DNA of 64,000 bases from AC-32 sp963716865 (GTDB lineage: Bacteria > Actinomycetota > Thermoleophilia > Gaiellales > Gaiellaceae), in assembly GCA_963716865.1 (NCBI GenBank), contig CAVQUF010000005.1:372001-436000 (forward strand), in the 5' to 3' direction. Below the pieces are notes generated by a model. It saw only the letters and a program-made list of their open reading frames with translations, was not told the DNA's origin and searched no databases. Made by a program: the position numbers and the translations under genes. Positions 49,300 to 57,583 of the stretch are shown here, one piece after another; position 1 is the first letter of the stretch; each line of letters opens with the position of its first letter.

Positions 49300-49824
49300 G
49301 TGGCGCGTTTTTCCCTGCTAAACCGCATCCGCCGCCAACCCGAGGGCGACCCCGGAGAGGCACCGGCGCGGCCCATGCGCCGCGCGCCGTCGCCCGGCGC
49401 GCTGCGGCGGGAGCGGCGCGCGATTCTCAAGGCACGCGAGGAGCAGATTCGCGACCTCGGCGGCCTGACGTTGGAGATGTACCGCCGCTCCTCCTTCCGG
49501 GACGACCTCCTCATCGAGCGTTGCCGCGAGGTCGTAGCGCTCGAGGAGCGAATCCACGAGCTGGACTCGATGCTCGCGGCGGTCGCGAGCGCGCGCCGCG
49601 CGCCCGCAACTTGCGAGTGCGGCGCTCCCGTGCCCTGGGGCTCCCACTTCTGCGCCAACTGCGGACGCCCCACCGGCCCGGAGCCGGTCGTCGCCTGCGC
49701 GCACTGCGGGCACCCGCTGCCCGCCGACGCCAAGTTCTGCGCCAGCTGCGGCCGGGATGCCGGGCCGGACGAGCCCGAGGAGCCCGGCGCCGAGAGCAAC
49801 GGCGCCGATCCCTGGGAGCGGTAG
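49300..49824 (+). CDS. Double zinc-ribbon protein
   Basis: 174 residues. N-terminal half is basic and helical with a coiled-coil portion (LLIERCREVVALEERIHELDSML). The C-terminal half has two zinc ribbons: CECGAPVPWGSHFCANCG and CAHCGHPLPADAKFCASCG. No membrane helix. The GTG lies 10 nt after an extended -10 TGCTAGACT (49281-49289). The next gene starts directly at its stop, and also has a zinc ribbon. Confidence 0.72.
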   Translation: MARFSLLNRIRRQPEGDPGEAPARPMRRAPSPGALRRERRAILKAREEQIRDLGGLTLEMYRRSSFRDDLLIERCREVVALEERIHELDSMLAAVASARRAPATCECGAPVPWGSHFCANCGRPTGPEPVVACAHCGHPLPADAKFCASCGRDAGPDEPEEPGAESNGADPWER

Positions 49825-50508
49825 ATGGCGGGCGGCGAGCAGGACGCCGGGCGCTGTCCGCGCTGCGACACCCCGTACGGCGAGGGGCAGGAGTACTGCC
49901 TCGACTGCGGCGCGAAGCTGCCCTCGCGAAGCGGCCTGGTCGGGCGCCTGGGCTCGGCCTGGCGACGCCGCTTCGACTGGTATCCCGGAGACTGGATCTG
50001 GCCGGCCCTGCTCGCACTCGTGATCGCCGCCGCGGCCGGCGCGGCGTCGGCAATCTGGCTCGCCGACCGCTCCAGCGCGAGCGACAAGACTCTCGTTGCG
50101 ACCTCTCCAGGCGCCTCGAGCGTCCAACTGACCCAGACCGCGCCGGAGCCGACCGTCACCACCCAGCCGACGCAGTCGACCCCCACGACGACCGCCGCGC
50201 CGCCGCCCCCGCCTCCGGCCAACGCGCCCGCCATCTGGCCCGCGGGGCGCAGCGGCTGGACGATCGTCCTCGACTCGCTCCCGAGCTCGAGCGGACGCGC
50301 CGCGGCGGCCGCCGAGGCCCAGCGCGCCCGGCAGGGCGGGATGAAAAAGGTCGGCGTCCTCGACTCGTCGCAGTTCTCGAGCCTCCACCCCGGCTACCTC
50401 GTCGTCTTCGCGGGCATCTACGGATCGCAGGCCGAGGCCCAGAGCGCGATCATCGACGCCCACCGCCACGGCTTCGGCGGCGCCTATCCCCGCCGAATCA
50501 CACCTTAG
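49825..50508 (+). CDS. Zinc-ribbon, single-pass membrane protein with SPOR-like domain
   Basis: 227 residues: zinc ribbon CPRCDTPYGEGQEYCLDCG (11-29), basic segment, membrane helix (about 54-76, WPALLALVIAAAAGAASAIWL), a Thr/Pro-rich linker, then a C-terminal SPOR-like unit (SGWTIVLDSLPSSSGRAAA ... GYLVVFAGIYGSQAEAQSAI). SPOR domains bind denuded septal glycan, so this may link the division site outside with a cytoplasmic zinc ribbon. The ATG abuts the preceding stop. Followed by the copy B hairpins. Confidence 0.72.
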   Translation: MAGGEQDAGRCPRCDTPYGEGQEYCLDCGAKLPSRSGLVGRLGSAWRRRFDWYPGDWIWPALLALVIAAAAGAASAIWLADRSSASDKTLVATSPGASSVQLTQTAPEPTVTTQPTQSTPTTTAAPPPPPPANAPAIWPAGRSGWTIVLDSLPSSSGRAAAAAEAQRARQGGMKKVGVLDSSQFSSLHPGYLVVFAGIYGSQAEAQSAIIDAHRHGFGGAYPRRITP

Positions 50509-50528
50509 GAATCGTCGGAAACACCCGA

Positions 50529-50587
50529 GGCATCGCTTGCGATGCCGGCTTGGGAGGGCGCGCCGGCTTTGCCGATGCGCCCGTTTT
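50529..50587 (+). repeat. Twin-hairpin dispersed repeat, copy B, with terminator-like end
   Basis: GGCATCGCTTGCGATGCC (50529-50546), identical to copy A, then 9 nt, then GGGCGCGCCGGC-TTT-GCCGATGCGCCC (arms 50556-50567 and 50571-50582) followed by GTTTTCC. The last hairpin plus T-run is a plausible intrinsic terminator for the zinc-ribbon operon. Confidence 0.65.
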
Positions 50588-50613
50588 CCAGTTTGCAAAC
50601 CGAGGGCCCGACT

Positions 50614-50641
50614 TTGTAACAGAGGCCGAGTCGGTTATATT
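50614..50641 (+). promoter_or_regulatory. Promoter of the gene at 50730
   Basis: TTGTAA (50614-50619), 16-bp spacer, TATATT (50636-50641), the most AT-rich -10 in the window. The leader would be about 80 nt, unlike the leaderless genes around it. Confidence 0.5.
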
Positions 50642-50672
50642 CGCCCCTGCAGGCCCTAGTCGCAGATCAGGA

Positions 50673-50697
50673 TTAACCGCTGGTTAACAAAGCTTTG
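50673..50697. promoter_or_regulatory. Tandem palindromes in the 50730 leader
   Basis: TTAACC-GCT-GGTTAA (50673-50687) is followed directly by the perfect palindrome CAAAGCTTTG (50688-50697). They lie in an AT-rich leader in an otherwise 70% GC region and could be an operator or an RNA structure. Confidence 0.4.
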
Positions 50698-50729
50698 CGC
50701 CAGATTAATAGGAGCCCAGGATACTGACG

Positions 50730-51179
50730 GTGGACGAGAGAGCCCTCCAGATCCAGGCCTGCATGTATCAGTACTCACGTGCCATTTACAGGTCGATCAA
50801 GGATCTCGTGGATCCTTACGTCGACTCCGAGACCCGCGCTCAGTACCGGCGCGAGGTGCTCGAGGCATGCGAGCAGACGATGGAGCGCCTCGCCAAGGAT
50901 CCGCTCTACTTCGCGAAGCCCGACCGCGCGCTCTTCCAGGATCTCCGCCGCTACTTCCCGATCACGTGCCAGGCGCAGGTCGCCTGGGCCGTGAGCGAGG
51001 GCGTCGCCGCGGCGGTTGCGTTCATCGAGAGCCAGATCGAGGCGGGCGCATTCGACGGCGGGGTCGCCCGCTGCCGCGCGACCACGCGCAAGGGCAAGCC
51101 GTGCCAGCGCACGCCGCTCCCCGACCGCGACTACTGTCCGTCGCACCAGCATCTCGAGCGCTCCCGGGTCGCGGCCTGA
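50730..51179 (+). CDS. Conserved protein with C-terminal Cys/His motif (DUF5763-like)
   Basis: 149 residues. The first 110 are helical and unassigned (SIKDLVDPYVDSETRAQYRR). The C-terminus has CRATTRKGKPCQRTPL...YCPSHQ, the C-x(7)-G-x2-C-x-R...Y-C-x2-H pattern of small zinc-binding modules seen in DUF5763 and phage proteins. Function unknown. The GTG start is as expected from codon pattern; its leader has tandem palindromes (50673-50697) and AATAGGAG 12-17 nt upstream. Confidence 0.65.
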   Translation: MDERALQIQACMYQYSRAIYRSIKDLVDPYVDSETRAQYRREVLEACEQTMERLAKDPLYFAKPDRALFQDLRRYFPITCQAQVAWAVSEGVAAAVAFIESQIEAGAFDGGVARCRATTRKGKPCQRTPLPDRDYCPSHQHLERSRVAA

Positions 51180-51282
51180 GGCGCCGTCTCGACGGCGCCG
51201 ACCATGGGACCCGAGCGCTGGGCCTGCTCTACCGCTCGCCGCGTAGCCGCCGGGCCTCCGAGCCGGTAGTCTCGCGGCGGGC

Positions 51283-53292
51283 TTGAGTCACGACACCGAC
51301 AAGCTGATCCGCCAGCTCTCGCTGGTCGCGTTCCTGATGGCGGAGCGGCGACCGGTGACCGCGCGCGAGATCAAGAGCAGCGTCGAGGGCTACCAGGAGA
51401 TGTCCGACGAGGCGTTCGCGCGCCGGTTCTACTCCGACCGGGCCGAGCTGCAGGCCCTCGGCGTCCCGCTCCACTCGCAGCGGGACGAGTACACGGGCGA
51501 GGAGCTCTACACGATGCGCTCCGAGCGCTACTTCCTGCCGCCGCTCGAGCTGACCGACGAGGAGCTCGCGGCGCTGCAGACCTGCCTGTACCTGCTCGAG
51601 GGCAAGTTCGCCTACGCCGAGCCGCTCCGGCTTGCCCTGCAGAACCTCGCGCTCGGCCGGCCCGGCTTCTCGGAGGCGCCGACTGACACGGCGATGCGAG
51701 TCGAGGTTCTGGACCCCGAGTACTCGACAGAGATGCAGGGGCGGCTGAGCAAGCTCGAGGCCGCGATCTCGAAGCAGCGCACCGTCAAGTTCCCGTACTG
51801 GTCGATCTCGCGCGACAACGAGCGGGAGCGGACGATCAACCCGTACGCGCTCTTCCAGGACGCAGGCGCGTGGTACGTCGTCGGCCAGGATCTCGACGCC
51901 AAGGACGAGCGCACGTTCCGCGTCTCCCGGATCCGCGGCGAGATCCGGTTCGCGACGCGGCGAGAGCGCGACTTCCGGCTCCCCGCCGAGTTCGACGTCG
52001 ACCGCTACCGCGGCCGCCCTCCGTGGCAGATCGGCGATCCCGTCGGCGAGGCCAGGATCGAGGTCGGAGGCGACACGGCCTGGTGGGTGCAGCGGACGTA
52101 CGCGGGCAGGGGCAGGGTCGAGGACGGCGTCTTCGTGACCGAGTACTCCAGCCTGCCCTTGCTCGCCTCCTGGCTCCTGCGCCAGGACGGGCGCGCCGCG
52201 CCGCAGGCTCCGGACGAGCTCCGCCGCGAGGTCGCGCAGGCGCTGCGGACCGTCCGCGACCGCCACGAGAAGCAGCCGGGCCCGCTCGCCGCGGAGCTGG
52301 ACGGCAAGACCGAGGAGACGGTCGAGCGCCCGGCCGCGCCGGTGCACCCCGAGCGCTTCGCGATCCTCCAGGCGTTGCTCGCCTACCTGCTCGACCGCTG
52401 CGGCGAGGACGCCGAGGCCGAGATTCCGGCCGCCGACCTCGTCGAGCGCTTCGGCATCCCGCCCGAGGAGCTCGAGGAGCACCTGTCGCTGCTCAACCTC
52501 GTCAACTTCGGCGGCGGCTGCTACGCCGTCTACGCCGAGCTCGACGGCGACACCGTCCGCGTGGACAAGGAGCTCTTCGGCGACACGTTCCGTGCGCCGC
52601 CCCGCCTGACCCCGCTCGAGGCGCGCGCGATCCGGCTCGCACTCGAGTTCGTCGGGCCGATGATCGCCGCCGACGCCCGCACCCCGCTCGAGCGCGTGCG
52701 GGCGAAGCTCGAGGAGACGTTCGGCGAGTTCGAGCTCGCCCAGACGCCCGAGCCCCACGTGCAGCGCGCCGAGGAGGACCTCGTCGGGACCCTGAGCCGC
52801 GGCCTGCGCGAGCGACGGCTCGTCCAGGTCGACTACCTGAAGGAGGGCGAGGTCTCGACGCACCTCGTCGAGCCCTACTCGCTCGAGCGGCGCCTGCCCT
52901 ACTGGTACGTCCACACCTGGGACCGCACGCGCGAGGGCGAGCGCTCGTTCCGGCTCGACCGGATGCGCAGCGCCCGCATCCAGCGCAGCCGCTTCGAGCC
53001 GCGCGAGGGCTTCGACCCGCACGAGTTCCGCGACGCCCGCACGGCGCGGATCTGGTACTCGAAGGAGATCGCCCGCTGGGAGCTCGAGAAGGGCGCGAGG
53101 CTCCTGACCGACGGCTCCGCGGTGGCCGAGCGGCCGGTCGGAAGCCCCGAATGGCTCGTCGGCGAGATCCTCTCCTACCGGGGCGAGGCGGTCGTCCTCG
53201 ACCCGCCGGAGCTCCGCCGGGCGATCGCGCAGCGGGCGCGGGAGCTGCAGCGTGACCTCGGCCTCTCGCGTGTCCGCGTCAACTCCGGGTAG
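51283..53292 (+). CDS. pafBC: PafBC-type WYL regulator, PafB-PafC fusion
   Basis: 669 residues: two copies of HTH plus WYL plus WCX. First half: HTH (VTAREIKSSVEGYQEM), WYL near 170-240 (NPYALFQDAGAWYVVGQDLD). Second half from about 370: HTH-like (IPAADLVERFGIPPEELEEHL) and a second WYL (VDYLKEGEVSTHLVEPYSLE...LPYWYVHTW). PafB and PafC are separate in mycobacteria, where they switch on the LexA-independent DNA-damage response; a single fused chain occurs in some actinobacteria. No proteasome or Pup gene is near. The TTG is 10 nt from TAGTCT (51267-51272). Confidence 0.9.
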   Translation: MSHDTDKLIRQLSLVAFLMAERRPVTAREIKSSVEGYQEMSDEAFARRFYSDRAELQALGVPLHSQRDEYTGEELYTMRSERYFLPPLELTDEELAALQTCLYLLEGKFAYAEPLRLALQNLALGRPGFSEAPTDTAMRVEVLDPEYSTEMQGRLSKLEAAISKQRTVKFPYWSISRDNERERTINPYALFQDAGAWYVVGQDLDAKDERTFRVSRIRGEIRFATRRERDFRLPAEFDVDRYRGRPPWQIGDPVGEARIEVGGDTAWWVQRTYAGRGRVEDGVFVTEYSSLPLLASWLLRQDGRAAPQAPDELRREVAQALRTVRDRHEKQPGPLAAELDGKTEETVERPAAPVHPERFAILQALLAYLLDRCGEDAEAEIPAADLVERFGIPPEELEEHLSLLNLVNFGGGCYAVYAELDGDTVRVDKELFGDTFRAPPRLTPLEARAIRLALEFVGPMIAADARTPLERVRAKLEETFGEFELAQTPEPHVQRAEEDLVGTLSRGLRERRLVQVDYLKEGEVSTHLVEPYSLERRLPYWYVHTWDRTREGERSFRLDRMRSARIQRSRFEPREGFDPHEFRDARTARIWYSKEIARWELEKGARLLTDGSAVAERPVGSPEWLVGEILSYRGEAVVLDPPELRRAIAQRARELQRDLGLSRVRVNSG

Positions 53293-53365
53293 CTACGCAC
53301 CGCGAAGCGAGATTCGCAATGCTGCCCGGAGCAGCGTCCACGACACGCATCGAGGGGGTGGTGAG

Positions 53366-53815
53366 ATGACCGCGAAGAGCGACTTCACCGAGGAGGAGTG
53401 GGAGCTGGTCGCCGAAGCCCCGGCGATCGCAGGCATGATCGCCGCGACCGCACAGAAGGGCGGCAGCTTCAGGGAGAGCTACGCGCTCGCCAAGACCTAC
53501 GCCGAGGCGCGACAGCACCACGGGGAGAGCGAGCTGCTCGACACGATCGTGTCCGAGAAGCCGCAGTTCGACCGCCACAAGTACCACTCGGCCGAAGAGC
53601 TCCAGGGGCAGGGCCTGGACCGCATCCACCAGGCGACGGCGCTGCTCGAGAGCAAGGCGAGCGCCGAGGACGTCGACGCCTACAAGACGTTCACGCTCAA
53701 CGTGGCGAAGAACGTCGCCGCCGCGCACAAGGAGCACGGCGAGCGGGTCAGCCCCGCGGAGGAGGCCGCGATCGCTTCGGTCAGCGCCAGCCTCGAGACC
53801 GGAGGGCCCGCCTGA
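53366..53815 (+). CDS. Small conserved acidic protein of unknown function
   Basis: 149 residues, soluble and helical. The N-terminal DFTEEEWELVAEAPAIAG and GSFRESYALAKTYAEAR segments recur in unassigned actinobacterial proteins; the function is not known to me. The ATG has GGGGGTGGTGAG before it. Its stop ends 1 bp before the convergent kinase gene, so no terminator fits between. Confidence 0.65.
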   Translation: MTAKSDFTEEEWELVAEAPAIAGMIAATAQKGGSFRESYALAKTYAEARQHHGESELLDTIVSEKPQFDRHKYHSAEELQGQGLDRIHQATALLESKASAEDVDAYKTFTLNVAKNVAAAHKEHGERVSPAEEAAIASVSASLETGGPA

Positions 53816-53816
53816 G

Positions 53817-55607
53817 CTAGTTCCGCGGAAGCTCGAGCCTGAACGTCGCCCCGCGCCGGGGCGACGAGGAGACGTCCAGCGTGCCGCCGTGCGCCTCGGC
53901 GATCGAGCGCGCGATGAAGAGGCCCAGCCCGGTCCCGGGCCTGGTGTTCCCGCTGGTCACGCGGCCGAACTTCTCGAAGATCAGGCGCTGGTCCTCGGGC
54001 GCGATCCCGGGCCCGTGGTCGCGGATGTCCACGAGCACGCGGTCGGCCTCGCTGTAGGCCCGCACCTCGACCTCGTCGCCGGCCGGCGAGTACTTGATCG
54101 CGTTGTCGATCAGGTTCATCAGCACCTGCCGCAGCCGCTCCGCGTCGCCGCGCACCTGCGGGAGCGGCTCGTGCACCTCGGCCCGGAGCCCGACCTCGTC
54201 CGAGCCCAGCTCCGCGAGCGCCACCGTGTCGCGAACGAGCTCGCCGAGATCCACCTCGCCGAAGCGGATGTTGAACGTGCCGGCCTCGATCCGCGACGTG
54301 TCGAGGACGTCGCTGACCAGCTCCGCGAGCCGCTCTGTCTCGTCGGCGATCAGGCCGAGGAACGACTCGCGCTGGTCGGCCGTGAGCTCCCGCCAGCGCT
54401 GCTGCAGGGTCCGGGCAGAGCCGATCACCGCCGCCATCGGCGTGCGCAGCTCGTGCGAGACGAGGGAGACGAAATCCGCGCGCAGCGCCGACAGGCGCCG
54501 CAGCTCCTCGACCGTCCGGCGCTCGGCGTCGTAGGCCCGGATGTTCTGCACCGCACTTGCGACGAGACGTCCGAGCAGCTCCGCGAGCTCGATCTCCTCG
54601 GAGCTGAACGCGTCCGGCTCGCGACGCGAGATCGCCAGCATCCCGATCGACTGCGGGCCCTGGAGGAGCGGCGTGCCCAGTCGGCTGTGCAGCCCGAGGG
54701 CCAACAGCCCGTCCTCCCCCTTGAACTCGGGCGCGGCCATGTCGCGGCGGTAGACCGACTCGTTCGTCCGCAGGATCTCTCCGAGCAGCGTGCCCCTGAT
54801 CGGCTGGGACGACCCCGGCGGGAGCACGATCTCCCCACCCTCGCCGCTGACGGCCATCACATGGGCCGTTTCGTCCTCGGCCAGCACGATCGAGATCCGG
54901 TCGAAGGGGATCAGCACGCGCACCTCGTTGATGAACGCGTCGAACGCCTGCTCGAGCTCGAGCGACGACCCGAGCGCGCGGGCGCAGCGATTCGCGGCCT
55001 CGAGCACGTCTGCGCGGCGGCCGAGCTCGTCGCGCAGCCGCTCGGCCTCGGCCGCCCTCGTCTCCGCGATCGACGTCTGCCGGAACAGCCGGGAGGCAAG
55101 CCAGCCGACGACGAGCCCGAGCAGCAGCTCGATCCCCAGCTGGAGGGTGACGAAGTCGACGTGGAAACTGAGCGGCGCGTAGCGGCGCTCACGGAGCCAC
55201 TCGAAGACCAGCATCACCGGCACGCTGGCAACCACGACCGCCAGCGCCCCGGTGATGCCGTAGCGGAGCGCCGCCTCGACGAGCGGCATGAGCATCACCT
55301 GGCGGACGGGCGTTCCCCGCTCGAAGCTGTAGACGAGGATGTAGGCCGAGACGATCACGAAGTCGAACGCGAGCGCAAGGACGCCCAGCCACGCCTGGGC
55401 CCGAGCGCTCAGCTCGCTCCGGCACAGCACGAAGATCGCCACCGCCCCGACCGTGAACACGCCGGTGATGAGCCAGGCCCAGAGCTCGTACCCCGAGGGG
55501 TAGTTCTCGCTGAGCGCGACCTGGGCGAACGCGAACGGGACGGCGCCCAGGCGAACCCAGGCGATCCAGCGCTCGAGGTCGCGCCTGCGCTCGAGCTCGC
55601 CGCTCAC
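53817..55607 (-). CDS. Membrane sensor histidine kinase with GAF domain
   Basis: 596 residues: about six membrane helices (12-190, MASE-like), coiled linker, GAF domain (about 220-360, IPFDRISIVLAEDETAHVMAV), HisKA with SLVSHELRTPMAAV and HATPase with NLIDNAIKYSP, RDHGPGIAPEDQ and GTGLGLFIA. No response regulator is adjacent. GTG start overlaps the queG stop (GTGA), so it is coupled to a tRNA-modification gene. Confidence 0.92.
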   Translation of the reverse strand: MSGELERRRDLERWIAWVRLGAVPFAFAQVALSENYPSGYELWAWLITGVFTVGAVAIFVLCRSELSARAQAWLGVLALAFDFVIVSAYILVYSFERGTPVRQVMLMPLVEAALRYGITGALAVVVASVPVMLVFEWLRERRYAPLSFHVDFVTLQLGIELLLGLVVGWLASRLFRQTSIAETRAAEAERLRDELGRRADVLEAANRCARALGSSLELEQAFDAFINEVRVLIPFDRISIVLAEDETAHVMAVSGEGGEIVLPPGSSQPIRGTLLGEILRTNESVYRRDMAAPEFKGEDGLLALGLHSRLGTPLLQGPQSIGMLAISRREPDAFSSEEIELAELLGRLVASAVQNIRAYDAERRTVEELRRLSALRADFVSLVSHELRTPMAAVIGSARTLQQRWRELTADQRESFLGLIADETERLAELVSDVLDTSRIEAGTFNIRFGEVDLGELVRDTVALAELGSDEVGLRAEVHEPLPQVRGDAERLRQVLMNLIDNAIKYSPAGDEVEVRAYSEADRVLVDIRDHGPGIAPEDQRLIFEKFGRVTSGNTRPGTGLGLFIARSIAEAHGGTLDVSSSPRRGATFRLELPRN

Positions 55608-56605
55608 ACCCGCTCCCCGAGTCGGCCGAGCGCCCACTCCGCGTGCTCGCGCAGCAGCGGGTCGTCGCCCTCCGCGCAGCGCTTTGCCGCGCCGTGCGCC
55701 GCGCGATCACGCGCGTTCCCGAGCGCGACGAGCGCGTTACGTCGCAGGTAGCGCGGGTCGTTGCGCGGGACGAAGAGCCGGTCGTAGCGCCGAGCGAGCT
55801 CCTCGTCGCCCGCCTCGAGCCAGTCCACGAGCGAGACGTGCGGCTCGGCGCCCTCCGGCGGCCCGACGCCCTCGCGGCGCTTCTCGATCCCGCGGTTCCA
55901 GGGGCAGACGTCCTGACAGATGTCGCAGCCGTACACCTGGTCGCCGAGCGCCTCGCGGAACTCCACCGGGAACGGCTCGGCGGACTGCGTCCAGTAGGAG
56001 AGGCAGCGGGTCGCGTCGAGCACGCCCGGCTCGTCGAGCGCGCCCGTCGGGCAGGCCTCGATGCAGAGCGTGCAGGAGCCGCAGTCGAGGTCGAGCGGCG
56101 GCGTGCTCTCGAGCTCGCGGGTCGTCACCAGCGCGCCGAGGACGACCCACGAGCCGAAGCGGCGCGTGATCAGCATCGTGTTCTTGCCGTAGAAGCCGAC
56201 CCCCGCGCGCACGGCGGCCTCGCGGTCTACGTGCTGGTTCGCATCCACGAAGACCCGGTACTCGCCCCCGAGCCGCCTCCCGAGCGCGTCCAGCTTCTCG
56301 CGCAGCGCCGCGTAGGCGTCCCACCACGTGTAGCGCGGCAGGCGCCCGTGTCCGGGCGGCACGGCCTCGCCCTCGCTCCAGTAGCAGAGCGCGGCGGAGA
56401 CGACGGTGCAGGCGCCTTCGAGCAGCCCCTCCGGGTGACAGGAGATCTCGGGCTGGGCCATCGTGAAGCGCATGTCGGCGAAGAGGCCGCGGGCCCGGCG
56501 CTCGCGGATGTGGCTCTCCGTCTCGTCGTAGGCCGACGCAGGCGCCGCCCCGACCACGTCCAGACCGAGCTCGTGGGCGAGCCTCTGGAGCTCTGCCACC
56601 CCCAT
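55604..56605 (-). CDS. queG: Epoxyqueuosine reductase
   Basis: 333 residues; the cobalamin and iron-sulfur enzyme that makes queuosine in the last step. N-terminal DVVGAAPASA, VFVDANQHVDREAAVRAGVGFYGKN, and two ferredoxin-type clusters CGSCTLCIEACPTGAL and CDICQDVCPWN. The C-terminal part has HEAT-like residues (RRNALVALGNARD), as usual. The ATG at 56605 has a CACAAT hexamer 7 nt upstream. Confidence 0.94.
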   Translation of the reverse strand: MGVAELQRLAHELGLDVVGAAPASAYDETESHIRERRARGLFADMRFTMAQPEISCHPEGLLEGACTVVSAALCYWSEGEAVPPGHGRLPRYTWWDAYAALREKLDALGRRLGGEYRVFVDANQHVDREAAVRAGVGFYGKNTMLITRRFGSWVVLGALVTTRELESTPPLDLDCGSCTLCIEACPTGALDEPGVLDATRCLSYWTQSAEPFPVEFREALGDQVYGCDICQDVCPWNRGIEKRREGVGPPEGAEPHVSLVDWLEAGDEELARRYDRLFVPRNDPRYLRRNALVALGNARDRAAHGAAKRCAEGDDPLLREHAEWALGRLGERV

Positions 56606-56611
56606 ATGGGA

Positions 56612-56618
56612 GATTGTG
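56612..56618. promoter_or_regulatory. Overlapping divergent -10 elements (queG / 56624 gene)
   Basis: CACAAT on minus (56613-56618) is 7 nt before queG, and GATTGT on plus (56612-56617) is 6 nt before the ATG at 56624. The start codons are only 18 bp apart, so the transcripts must be nearly leaderless or start inside the neighbour. Confidence 0.35.
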
Positions 56619-56623
56619 CCTTG

Positions 56624-57583
56624 ATGAAGGCCGTTCGTATCCATGAAGACGGCGGACCGGAGGTTCTGCGCTACGAGGACGCGCCCGACCCGGAGCCGGG
56701 GGCCGGCGAGGTTCTGGTCCGTCTGCGGGCGGCATCGCTCAACCATCTCGACCTCTGGATTCGGAAGGGACTTCCTTCGGTGCCGAAGCCGCGGATCCTG
56801 GGGGCCGACGGCGCCGGGATCCGCGAGGACACCGGCGAGGAGGTGGTCATCAACCCGGGGATCGAGCACGGCGAGAAGATCTCCGTCATCGGCGAGCACA
56901 TGGACGGCACGCACGCCGAGCTCGTGGCCGTCCCGGAGACGAACGTCTACCCGCTCCCCGAGGGCGTCTCGTTCGAGGAGGCCGCAGCGTTCCCGCTCGT
57001 GTTCGAGACCGCCTACCGGCTGCTCGTGACGAAGGCCGGGCTGCGCGAGGGCGAGTGGGTGCTCCTGTGGGGAATCGGCAGCGGCGTCGCGTCGGCCGGG
57101 CTTGCGATCGCGAAGGCCCTCGGCGCGCGCGCGCTCGTCACCTCTTCGAGCGACGAGAAGCTCGCTCGTGCGCAGGAGCTGGGCGCCGACGCGTCGGTCA
57201 ACCATGCGACCGGGGACGTGTCGGCCGCGGTGAAGGAGGCGACCGGCGGCGCGGGCGTGGACGTCGTCCTCGAGCACGTCGGCGAGGCGACGTGGCAGAG
57301 GTCGCTCCAGGCCGCGCGGACCGGCGGGCGCATCGTCGTCTGCGGCGCCACCAGCGGGCCGAACCCGCCCGCGGCGCTGCACCGGGTCTGGTGGAAGCAG
57401 CTGACGATCTACGGCTCGACGATGGGCACGAAGGAGGACTTCGAGGGCGCGTACGAGCTGGTCTCGAGCGGCCGCGCGAAGCCGGTGGTCGACTCGGTCT
57501 TCCCGCTCGCCGAGGCGCGCGCCGCCCACGAGCGCCTCGAGGCCGGCGAGCAGTTCGGCAAGATCGTCCTTCGGATCCCTTAA
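56624..57583 (+). CDS. Zinc-free MDR oxidoreductase (quinone reductase-like)
   Basis: 319 residues of the medium-chain dehydrogenase family. GADGAGIREDTGEEVVINPG, GTHAELVAVPE and a NADPH-binding loop (LLWGIGSGVASAGLAIAKALGA) are seen. The structural-zinc Cys cluster and catalytic zinc ligands are missing. The substrate is unknown. Stop shared with the convergent permease gene in TTAA. Confidence 0.85.
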   Translation: MKAVRIHEDGGPEVLRYEDAPDPEPGAGEVLVRLRAASLNHLDLWIRKGLPSVPKPRILGADGAGIREDTGEEVVINPGIEHGEKISVIGEHMDGTHAELVAVPETNVYPLPEGVSFEEAAAFPLVFETAYRLLVTKAGLREGEWVLLWGIGSGVASAGLAIAKALGARALVTSSSDEKLARAQELGADASVNHATGDVSAAVKEATGGAGVDVVLEHVGEATWQRSLQAARTGGRIVVCGATSGPNPPAALHRVWWKQLTIYGSTMGTKEDFEGAYELVSSGRAKPVVDSVFPLAEARAAHERLEAGEQFGKIVLRIP

